Shown: positions 1-7,900 of the stretch, in pieces
How the letters are laid out: every line of letters starts with the position of its first letter
Position numbering within the stretch: the first letter of the stretch is position 1
NCBI GenBank assembly: GCA_003531155.1
Contig: DQHR01000057.1
Location: 1,924-12,436, forward strand
DNA from: Bacteroidales bacterium
GTDB taxonomy: Bacteria > Bacteroidota > Bacteroidia > Bacteroidales > Tenuifilaceae
Length of the DNA: 10,513 bases
Direction: 5' to 3'
Notes under the pieces: generated by a model
Database searches by the model: none
What the model saw: the letters and a program-made list of their open reading frames with translations, nothing else
Told to the model about the DNA's origin: nothing
Made by a program: the position numbers and the translations under genes

Positions 1-1
1 C

Positions 2-886
2 GTAACCAAACTCAGCTTCTACCCAGATACGCTTCCATCATGGTTTTTCAACCCGCCACAAAATACTATGAACTGTTTATACGCAGTAGGAATATCCGAT
101 CCCGATATGGAACCCCCAAAAGCCAAAGAGATGGCATATCATAGAGCCAAGGCCATTGCTGGGCTTTATCTTGGGTCAAAGCTCCAGTATTATAGGGATG
201 TTTACACATCCGAAAAGGAATCGGGGCGATACACGAACTACCGTCAACGTTTCGATACTTATTTTAAAATATCATCATTAACAAAGGCTAACGATTGCGA
301 TTTTGCAATCGTTGATAGCCATTTAACCCGTTACAATGAATCGATGATTCTTGTAAAGTACGAACCCAAAGAGTTTCAACAAAAGATTGAGCTACAGTCA
401 GTAATTGGAACAGTGCTTTACGTTGAGGCTCAGGTGGAAGAAGCATTTGAGGTTCAGGCAGAATATGAGCTACTCTCAGCCTTTCGTCAACCCGAAAACA
501 ATATCCTATCGGCTCATTTCCTTTATCGCGAAAAAGGAAATAAGTTTTTATCCCATTCCGAGTATTTAGATACCATTAACGAGTTTCCGGTTTACATATA
601 TAAATATGCATCGCCAAAGTGGAATAAAAATATGCAACCACTTGTTAGCTATAACGGATTATGGAGTAAATTTACAAGAGAAATGCTTCGATACTTAACC
701 CTTGAAACGGAGCAATCGAAAATAAGGATTAAAAATTTAGGTGAAAGGTATAACCCAGTATTGACAAACCTTACACGACAAATTGTTTCGTATAGAGCTC
801 AACTTAAACTAAATGGCATCGAATTTGCTAATGACTCTATCAAACTTAATATGGCAGTAAACGAAATAGATTCTGAAACCAAATAG
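2..886 (+). CDS. LPP20-like exported/envelope protein, 5'-partial
   Basis: The frame is open to the left window edge. An ATG at 68 exists, but the 22 codons before it are also open and look coding: they contain the segment LPSWFFNPP leading into YAVGISDP and an alanine-rich helix. That W-x-x-NPP...YAVG layout recalls the start of the mature LPP20-type lipoprotein domain, so the true start, with any signal or lipoprotein peptide, lies outside the window and 68 is probably internal. The visible part is 294 residues ending in a TAG. The remainder is mixed alpha/beta with many Tyr and Lys and no catalytic motif that I recognise. The caspase-family gene starts 22 bases downstream with no terminator between, which suggests co-transcription. 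Function is unknown; an envelope scaffold or accessory role is inference. The LPP20 likeness is from motif impression only. Confidence 0.7.
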   Translation, partial: VTKLSFYPDTLPSWFFNPPQNTMNCLYAVGISDPDMEPPKAKEMAYHRAKAIAGLYLGSKLQYYRDVYTSEKESGRYTNYRQRFDTYFKISSLTKANDCDFAIVDSHLTRYNESMILVKYEPKEFQQKIELQSVIGTVLYVEAQVEEAFEVQAEYELLSAFRQPENNILSAHFLYREKGNKFLSHSEYLDTINEFPVYIYKYASPKWNKNMQPLVSYNGLWSKFTREMLRYLTLETEQSKIRIKNLGERYNPVLTNLTRQIVSYRAQLKLNGIEFANDSIKLNMAVNEIDSETK

Positions 887-908
887 AAAAACCTTTAAAA
901 ATATAACC

Positions 909-2888
909 ATGAGCAAACTACATCGATTTATTTTATCGGTAGCCGTTGTGCTGCTTATCAGCTCCTCGGCTATAGTGGCTCAAGACTTTAAGAGCATAAC
1001 CGCAAAGCAATTAGGTGAGAAAGTTAACATCGAATATGCTATCTCTGGCGAAAGTCTTGGCCAAATGTTCAACGTAACCCCTTACTACTCCTTGGATGGC
1101 GGCAAAACTTTCCTACCAATGAAAAGCGTTAAGGGAAATGTTGGCGCTAATGTACCCGGTGGTAAAGATCAGATTATCATTTGGGATGTGCTAAAAGATA
1201 TGACTGAACTTAACGGTGATGTTATCTTCAAGCTCACCGCTGATACAAAATCAACAATCCCAACCCAAGATGAGGTTGGAAAAATGAATTTTAAGATTGA
1301 AAGCATTCATCATCTTGCAGGTAATAAGGCTGAACTGTTACTTTCTATAACAAACAATGGTCCAACCCGCAATTTAAAAATGATAAACGGGTTAATTACC
1401 ATCACAGATTTTAAGAAGCAAAAATACGATGCACAAAGAGGTAAGATTGCCGAAGTTGAAGGACCCGAGCGTTACTCTACTCCTGAAAGGGAACTAAAAA
1501 GTGGCGAAACCGTAAAGGCCTCATTCGTATTCGATAGAATTCCTGATGACCTATCACGTGCAATGAAACTTGAGTTAGGCGTTGAGTTCATTACCAATGA
1601 GGGTTATGGAATTGACCTTAAAATTGGAAAAGTAAAATTCCAGGATCTTCCCATATCGTTAACCAAAACAGCAGGTTTAAATGTTGTAGTATCGAAAAAG
1701 TTTGATGCAGCTTCGAGCCAAAATCATTTTGAAGTTAAAAAGATAGAAGTTGCAGATAAGACACCACCAACAATTGCCATCACAAGTCCTGCTAACGTTG
1801 TGCTTGTTGGGAAAGAGTCGACCCGTGGTCGTCCATACGCGCAATCATCAATGGGAATGGACGATAAGCGTAAGCGCGCACTAACTACTGGCGAAGAATT
1901 TGCAACCACAGAAAGTAACATCGAAATTAAGGGAAATGCAACTGACGAGAATGGTATTTTTTCAGTAGTAATAAATGGTATCGATGCAAACGTTAATAAA
2001 GATGGCTCATTCAACGCAATTATTCCTCTTATTGTAGGTAAAAACGAAATTGCTATCCGAGCAATTGATGCAAGACAAAACAGCATTGAGAAGAAATTCT
2101 TTATACTACGTAAAGGAGCAGGAGGAGCAAGTAAAGGCGAAACAGAAGAGCTAGATTTAGTATTTAGCAATAATGAAAAGAGGGCTCCAAAGTATTACGC
2201 GTTAATTCTAGGTGCAAACGATTATATCGATGAATCAGTTCCTGATCTTGATGCACCTATAAGCGATGCCGCAAAACTTGGGCTAGCATTAACCTCTAGG
2301 TATACGTTCGATCCCCAAGATGTTATTTTTATTAAAAACCCAACTCGTGAACAAATTATAAATGAACTGGATAAACTTACACGTATAGTTACAAAAAACG
2401 ATAACTTACTTGTTTTCTATGCTGGTCATGGTTATTGGGATCAACAAACTGATTTTGGTTATTGGCTCCCTGTAGATTCTAAATCAAATACAACATCAAA
2501 CTGGCTTGCTAACAGCCAAATTCGTGACTATGTTGCAGCCATTAAATCAAAACACACCCTTTTAATTACCGATGCATGCTTTGGTGGCAGTATATTCAGA
2601 ACACGCAAAACTTTTGAAGAAACTTCTTCTCCAAAAAATAAACTTTACGATAATCTAAGTCGCCAAGCAATGACTAGCGGAGCCCTTACAGAAGTTCCCG
2701 ATAAAAGTTTATTCTTAGAATATCTGGTTAAGCGCTTAAATGAAAACACCAAGGATTACCTTGCAGCTGAAGAACTTTTCAGCAGTTTTAAAACCGATGT
2801 GATGAATGGAAGCCCTGTTACGCCTATGTTTGGTGATATAAAAGATAGCGGAGACGAAGGAGGGGACTTTATTTTTGTAAAAAAATAG
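909..2888 (+). CDS. Exported caspase-family (peptidase C14-like) protein with Ig-like domain
   Basis: This is a 659-residue protein. Residues 1-24 form a signal peptide (basic N-end, hydrophobic core, cleavage likely at IVA|QD). Residues 25-115 are a beta-rich domain with a YSLDGGKTF motif. Residues 125-250 look like a second beta-sandwich. Residues 283-402 are an Ig-like domain beginning TPPTIAITSP. The C-terminal caspase fold spans about 426-659. The catalytic dyad is visible: His507 in YAGHGYW and Cys557 in TDACFGGS. Asp555, two residues before the Cys, matches the acidic S1 residue of metacaspase-like enzymes, so cleavage after Arg/Lys is likely. The end (GDEGGDF) is typical of bacterial caspase domains. 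No lipobox or type IX secretion tail is seen, so a periplasmic location is inferred. It follows the LPP20-like gene and ends at a strong terminator. Substrates are unknown. Confidence 0.9.
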   Translation: MSKLHRFILSVAVVLLISSSAIVAQDFKSITAKQLGEKVNIEYAISGESLGQMFNVTPYYSLDGGKTFLPMKSVKGNVGANVPGGKDQIIIWDVLKDMTELNGDVIFKLTADTKSTIPTQDEVGKMNFKIESIHHLAGNKAELLLSITNNGPTRNLKMINGLITITDFKKQKYDAQRGKIAEVEGPERYSTPERELKSGETVKASFVFDRIPDDLSRAMKLELGVEFITNEGYGIDLKIGKVKFQDLPISLTKTAGLNVVVSKKFDAASSQNHFEVKKIEVADKTPPTIAITSPANVVLVGKESTRGRPYAQSSMGMDDKRKRALTTGEEFATTESNIEIKGNATDENGIFSVVINGIDANVNKDGSFNAIIPLIVGKNEIAIRAIDARQNSIEKKFFILRKGAGGASKGETEELDLVFSNNEKRAPKYYALILGANDYIDESVPDLDAPISDAAKLGLALTSRYTFDPQDVIFIKNPTREQIINELDKLTRIVTKNDNLLVFYAGHGYWDQQTDFGYWLPVDSKSNTTSNWLANSQIRDYVAAIKSKHTLLITDACFGGSIFRTRKTFEETSSPKNKLYDNLSRQAMTSGALTEVPDKSLFLEYLVKRLNENTKDYLAAEELFSSFKTDVMNGSPVTPMFGDIKDSGDEGGDFIFVKK

Positions 2889-2901
2889 TTTAATATCCCA
2901 T

Positions 2902-2932
2902 GATACCCACATAAATGTGGGTATCTTTTTTT
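2902..2932 (+). terminator. Intrinsic terminator after the caspase gene
   Basis: Inverted repeat with arms GATACCCACAT (2902-2912) and ATGTGGGTATC (2915-2925), perfect over 11 bp. The innermost pairs must open to give a loop of about 4 bases. Seven T residues follow directly (2926-2932). It sits 14 bases after the caspase stop codon and closes the left transcription unit. Confidence 0.9.
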
Positions 2933-2939
2933 ACCTTTA
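2932..2939 (+). promoter_or_regulatory. Possible Bacteroidota -7 element for the coiled-coil gene
   Basis: TACCTTTA differs from the Bacteroidota sigma-A -7 consensus TAnnTTTG only at the last base. It lies about 55 bases before the ATG at 2994 and abuts the T-tract of the preceding terminator. No convincing -33 TTTG element is seen at the right distance, because the terminator stem occupies that place. Tentative. Confidence 0.3.
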
Positions 2940-2993
2940 CCAAACATCTTATAAAATTTATCGTTAAAAGTATTAATCCTTAAATTGAACGAT

Positions 2994-3527
2994 ATGAATA
3001 AACTATTACTCCGTAGCCTATCAATATTTGCAGTTCTCGCTCTTTTCCTTTTTGCCAACACAGGTTTTGCTCAAGAAAATCCTAAAGTGAAAAAACTTCA
3101 AGATAAAGTTGATGCAGCAAAACTAAAAGTTGAAAAACTTGAGGCAAAAATCTTCTCGGCCGATAGCCTTATCCAAGCTGGTCAGGAAATGGTAAAAGAT
3201 GCAGAAGGAGAACTAAAATCGCTTGAATCTGAATCTAAAGCTCTTGACAAAGAGTACTACTCTAACATCAAACCGCTAGAGAAACAACTTCGCTCAGATG
3301 ATAAAGAAACTGTTACTCAAGCTAAAACTGAGCTAAAAACCCTTGATACGAAATATAAGGTTGATGTAAAGGAACTAAATACAAAAATCAAGGAGGCTAC
3401 AAAAAAATATGAAACGGGTAAGAAATTGATTATTAAGGGTAAGGATAACTTAAAAAAATCAAAGGATAGTAAAAAAGAGGCTGATAAAATGCTAAAAGAA
3501 GCAGAAAAAGCCTTTGCTAAAGCATAA
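2994..3527 (+). CDS. Small exported Lys/Glu-rich coiled-coil protein
   Basis: A 177-residue protein of unknown function. I chose the ATG at 2994 rather than the in-frame TTG at 2985, because it places a standard signal peptide at the N-terminus: MNKLLLR, then a hydrophobic core, with cleavage likely after Ala26 (GFA|QEN). The mature part (about 151 residues) is almost wholly predicted helix. Lys makes up about a quarter of it, alternating with Glu, Asp, Leu and Ala, which suggests a long charged coiled coil at 30-175 with a possible break around NIKPLEK (91-97). It has no Cys or Trp and no catalytic motif. It lies between two terminators, so it is probably transcribed alone. A structural or periplasmic chaperone-like role is possible but is only inference. 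Confidence 0.85.
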   Translation: MNKLLLRSLSIFAVLALFLFANTGFAQENPKVKKLQDKVDAAKLKVEKLEAKIFSADSLIQAGQEMVKDAEGELKSLESESKALDKEYYSNIKPLEKQLRSDDKETVTQAKTELKTLDTKYKVDVKELNTKIKEATKKYETGKKLIIKGKDNLKKSKDSKKEADKMLKEAEKAFAKA

Positions 3528-3550
3528 AAAATAAACTAGGCATTTATTAA

Positions 3551-3577
3551 GCCATTCAGCTCTGAATGGCTTTTTTT
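3551..3577 (+). terminator. Intrinsic terminator after the coiled-coil gene
   Basis: Arms GCCATTCAG (3551-3559) and CTGAATGGC (3562-3570) are perfectly complementary and are followed by seven T residues (3571-3577). It lies 23 bases after the stop codon. Flanking AA and TT can lengthen the stem slightly. It ends about 20 bases before the start of the transporter gene. Confidence 0.9.
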
Positions 3578-3597
3578 ATAATCAAAATCAATTCAAC

Positions 3598-4896
3598 ATG
3601 GAAGCCCAAACAAAAAAGGCAAATATTTTTAAATCGTTTCCAAAGAATTTTTGGACAGTTATTGTGATGGAATTTTTTGAGCGAGGCTCATACTATGGAG
3701 TAATGTCGGTGCTTTCGGTGTATCTAATCCTCGATGTTAACCAAGGAGGGCTCGGATTCTCGAAAGAGGGTGTGGGCGTTATAAAGAGCGTTATAACACC
3801 TCTACTCTACTTTTTACCAATTCTATCAGGAGCAATAGCAGACCAATTTGGGTATCGTAAAACGCTTATGTTTGCCTTTATAGTAATGAGTTTAGGGTAT
3901 TTCTTTACCAGCATTAGCACATCTTACTTTGCCGTATTTATTAGTTTACTACTTATGGTTGCTGGTGCAGGTACATTTAAACCTATTATTTCAGGAACAA
4001 TAGCTAGAACAACCGATCAAAGTAATTCTGCTTTAGGGTTTGGAATCTACTATTGGTCAATCAACCTTGGAGCATTCCTATTTCCCCTCTTCTTAATCCC
4101 ATTCCTTAAAAGTATAGGTTGGTCATACATCTTCATTATGGCTTCGGCTTTTACAGGTTCAATGCTTCTTCTAAACATCTTTATCTACAAAGAACCACAA
4201 AGAACTACTACACCAAAATCAATAATCGACGTTTTCAAGGGAATGGTTCTTGTTTTAAAGGATTATCGGTTTTTCTTGATGATTCTAATCTACTCTGGGT
4301 TTTGGATTTTGTATTTTCAGATGTTTGATACTGTGCTGTGGTACTTAAAGGAGTATATGGATATGACACCCGTAAATAATGCCGTAAATGCAGTATTATC
4401 ATTATTTACAGACAACCCAAAATGGGCTTTTGATGCTGAGCACGTTACTGTAATATCTGCAGGTACAATAATTGCTCTCCAACTCGTAATCTCAAATATT
4501 GTTAAAGACAAGAAGGCAATGCCAACAATCATCACGGGTATAACGTTTGGGACAATCGGAATGGGAATATTAGCCATATCGTCACATGCTTGGATTTTTA
4601 TGCTTGGGCTTATGGTTTTTTCCATTGGAGAAATGACAGCTCACCCAAAGTTTATCTCCTATGTAGGGTTAATTGCACCCGAGGACAAAAAGGCTCTTTA
4701 CTTAGGCTACTCATTCCTATACGGTGTAATCGGAAGCGGAATTGGCGGAGTGCTTGGTGCATTTACATATGTTCGATTTGTAACACAAATGGGAAAGCCA
4801 GGACTACTATGGTTTATGTTTTCAATGATTGGAGTTGCAACAATTATTGGATTGCTTCTTTACAATAGATATTTAGCACCCAAAAAGGATGTTTAA
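3598..4896 (+). CDS. POT/PTR2-family proton-coupled transporter (MFS)
   Basis: A 432-residue inner-membrane protein with about 12 helices. Proton-dependent oligopeptide transporter hallmarks are visible. The first-helix ExxER motif is EFFERGSYYG (Glu25, Glu28, Arg29). An MFS loop 2-3 motif DQFGYRK is at 82-88, GAGTFKP at 123-129 corresponds to the family's GTGGxKP, YYWSINLG (151-158) matches the FYxxINxG signature, and GEMTAHP (344-350) matches the helix-10 GExxxxP motif. It is shorter than common bacterial POTs (about 450-550 residues), and the roughly 30-residue gap between helices 6 and 7 leaves no room for the usual extra helix pair HA/HB. Di- or tripeptide uptake with protons is the family role; the actual substrate is not predictable here. 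It follows a terminator and converges with the histidine kinase gene. Confidence 0.88.
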   Translation: MEAQTKKANIFKSFPKNFWTVIVMEFFERGSYYGVMSVLSVYLILDVNQGGLGFSKEGVGVIKSVITPLLYFLPILSGAIADQFGYRKTLMFAFIVMSLGYFFTSISTSYFAVFISLLLMVAGAGTFKPIISGTIARTTDQSNSALGFGIYYWSINLGAFLFPLFLIPFLKSIGWSYIFIMASAFTGSMLLLNIFIYKEPQRTTTPKSIIDVFKGMVLVLKDYRFFLMILIYSGFWILYFQMFDTVLWYLKEYMDMTPVNNAVNAVLSLFTDNPKWAFDAEHVTVISAGTIIALQLVISNIVKDKKAMPTIITGITFGTIGMGILAISSHAWIFMLGLMVFSIGEMTAHPKFISYVGLIAPEDKKALYLGYSFLYGVIGSGIGGVLGAFTYVRFVTQMGKPGLLWFMFSMIGVATIIGLLLYNRYLAPKKDV

Positions 4897-4899
4897 TGA

Positions 4900-4943
4900 A
4901 AAAGGTATACATAACGATTTGCAAATCGTTATGTATACCTTTT
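4900..4943. terminator. Perfect 44-bp palindrome, bidirectional terminator between convergent genes
   Basis: The left arm 4900-4921 (AAAAGGTATACATAACGATT then TG) and the right arm 4922-4943 are exact reverse complements, 22 bp each, with no spacer. The hairpin must open a few central pairs. The outer ends are A4 and T4 tracts: reading right, the stem ends in TTTT followed by ATTTT; reading left, it ends in a run of five T. It fills almost all of the 52-base gap between the transporter stop and the kinase stop, so it can end transcripts from both sides. Confidence 0.88.
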
Positions 4944-4948
4944 ATTTT

Positions 4949-7900
4949 CTAATGATTAATTGTTCCAAGAGGTAACTCTATAAAGAATATTGTTCCTACT
5001 CCCAATTCAGTCTCAAACCATATTCTACCACCTGTGTTTTCAACAATTCCTTTAACAATAGCCAGACCTAGCCCCATGCCACCCGACTTGGTTGTGAAAT
5101 TAGGACTAAACAGCTTAGGTTGAATCTCATCAGGAATTCCTTTTCCGTTATCTTTTACCTCAACAGTAACCCACTTCTGAGTGCAAGAAAGTTTAATGCC
5201 AATCTCACCTTTCTTCCCTTTCTCTATTGACTGCACTGCATTCTTAACCAAATTTACAAACACCCTGAAAAGCTGTTCTCTATCACCATCAACAGAAGCT
5301 GTACTTCCGCAGCTATTAACGTAGCTCAATTTAATATTACTATATCCCGAGAATAACGTGATTACCTCATCAATAACTGAGTTCATGTTTACTGAAACTA
5401 CCGATGTTACAGGCATCTTAGCAAAATTTGAGAATTCAGTTGCAATATTTGAAAGGGTGTTAATCTGATCGATTAAAGAAACCGAAAACTTTTGGAACAT
5501 CAGATCCCAATCCTCTCCCCCATCTTTTTTTGCTTTAACAAGGTGTTGAATACTCAACTTCATTGGAGTAAGCGGATTCTTAATTTCGTGTGCAATCTGC
5601 TTTGCCATTTCGCGCCAAGCACTTTCACGCTGACTACGAGCCAATTTTTCGGCACTATCAGCAAGTTCAATAACCATTCGATTATACTCTTTAACAAGTT
5701 TTCCTAACTCATCATCAGTATCATATTTAATTGGTTCGTTGTGACTGGAAATATCTACACTCCTAATTCTTGAACGAATCAACTCCAATGGTTTAGATAT
5801 TTGATTTGATATAACAATTGCCAAAACTAGGGCAACAAGTGCTATTAAAGTGAAGATATTAATAATTGCTACTATTATTGAGTAAAGTTCATCAACAAAC
5901 TCCGCTTGACGAGTAAAGTAAGGAAGGTTAAGATACCCGATAACATTGCTATTTTGATCAATTAAGGGTACATAAGCCGAGTAAAATGACATACTCCCAA
6001 TTTGCTCCTTATGAATAAGTTTTTGGCTATGACTATAGGCCATTTCGTGCCAAGCCTCGGGGTTCATCCTTATGCCCTGCAAATGCCTTTCAAAAATCTC
6101 GGGACGAGATGTTGAAAGTAAGACCCCATATACGTCATAAATATTAATATCAGAATAAAAAACATTCGATAACTGCACCAATCTACTTGATATATAATCG
6201 GCATTTGCATGAGTTAACATACCCTGCTTCACAAAATCTCTATCAACTTCAATCATCACCGAAAGTAATTTCTCGCTTAAATTATCGATACTCTTATTCT
6301 CAAAACTATTGATGCTGTATACAATAGAGACAAAAGCAACCATTATCAGAGATAGAAATACAATAAGAATCATTGCCGTTTTTATCCTCTTTTTAAAGCT
6401 GGGAACTTGATTCCAAACTTTTTCTGGGTACAATGCAATCTTTAGCCAAAGGGCAATTATCAAACTAAAAAAGATAAAAGCATAAGCAAAAGATGCTGTT
6501 GTATTAAGGATGGTTTCACGCGGTCTACTAAGAACAACCACATCATCTTGATCATTCCTATACACTAAATGGTTATAAAGTCCTTGATTTATGAAATTAA
6601 ATTTTTTAGCAGAATCAACTTCAAATGTGCTCTCAAGCTTATATGAGTAATCACCCGTTTGGGCTAAAAGTTGATCCTGATGGTACTTTGCAGTAGAATA
6701 ATCAGAAAGTTTAGATTTGTTAGTTAGCTTGCCCTCTAACAGTAAATCGGGGTACCCAAACTGCTCGGGACTAAGCCTGGAATCAAGTTCAATGTACAAT
6801 CTGGTTAATTTAGCATTGTATCTACAATCGGCATAACCAATGTAGTTTATCCTTCCATTTTGCAAGTTTAGAAAGTAAAAATTTGTTCCTGGGATATTGA
6901 TTCCATAAACATTAATAATGTCGTTAAAAAAGCTAAAACATTCAACTTTACTATCATTATTGTCCATTATTAAATCAGAGCCAGGATAGCAAACCGTTGC
7001 CCGAAAGTCGTACTTTTTAAAATACCCATTAAAGTATTTGTTTTGCAAATACCCATACATCTCAATATCGTGATTCTGTATATTGCTGATATAATCATGA
7101 ATTGCGGTATCAGTTTCAAGCCTGCTAACCAATGAGCTGAACTGCACTTCGGCTACAGGATCTCTTTCGTTACTTAGATTTATGGCCAGAACTTTACGAA
7201 CCTCTTTATCTTTTATATAAGTATAATCTGATACAAGCGAAACTGTGTATAAAGACAAAATACATATAAGCACAAGATACCAAAGCAACGTAATTTGAAG
7301 CCCTTTAAACCTATGCCAAACGATTATACTAAACGTTAAAACTGTCCATATAACACCATAAATTGAAGGAAGCGAATGAGTTAAAACAGTAATCCCTATA
7401 ACGGTACTAAATCCTAAAATGGCTAATACTAATAACCAAGATGCGTTGAGATGTTTAATAAAAATTTTTGTCCACAAATCGGTAATAAACATCGAAGAGA
7501 CTAGCCATAGTGATATGGCAATATAGCCTATTAAAGAGTAAAGCGAAAGGTTAAAAATTCTATACGTTTCGAGCGTAATTGTTGAATGCACTACTAAAGA
7601 TTTGAAAAACCCATCGGTGAGTATGTATACTCCAAAAACTGCAAAAATCGAAAGAGCGCTCCAGAAATAAACTTTACGTGGCGATGAAGGAATCTTTATT
7701 GCATTTAAATATCTGTATAACAACACGCTAATTATAAAAGCCAAAATAGCGTTAACAAAGAAATCTCCTAATGAAGGATTGAAATCAGTATGCGCGTAAA
7801 TTTCGGGACTAAAAAGAGAAAAGACACTTCTACCGGGAAAATCAAATTCTAATCCAAGCCATCGGATTAAAACAATTAAACTGATAAGAACTAAGAGAAT

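Noticed and set aside
290..313. Inverted repeat AACGATTGC / GCAATCGTT with a 6-base loop.
   Set aside because: It lies inside a well-supported coding region, has no T-tract, and is explained by local codon choice.
1724..2170. Long open frame on the minus strand.
   Set aside because: It is antisense to the Ig-like region of the caspase gene, with a low-complexity Ser/Leu-rich product; a shadow frame.
2985..2993. TTG start adding three residues to the coiled-coil protein.
   Set aside because: The ATG at 2994 gives a canonical signal peptide; similar TTG extensions at 8641 (kinase) and 9207 (rlmH) were rejected for the same kind of reason.
2756..3061. Minus-strand open frame crossing the caspase stop and the start of the coiled-coil gene.
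   Set aside because: It spans a strong terminator and overlaps two well-supported genes; the product looks random.
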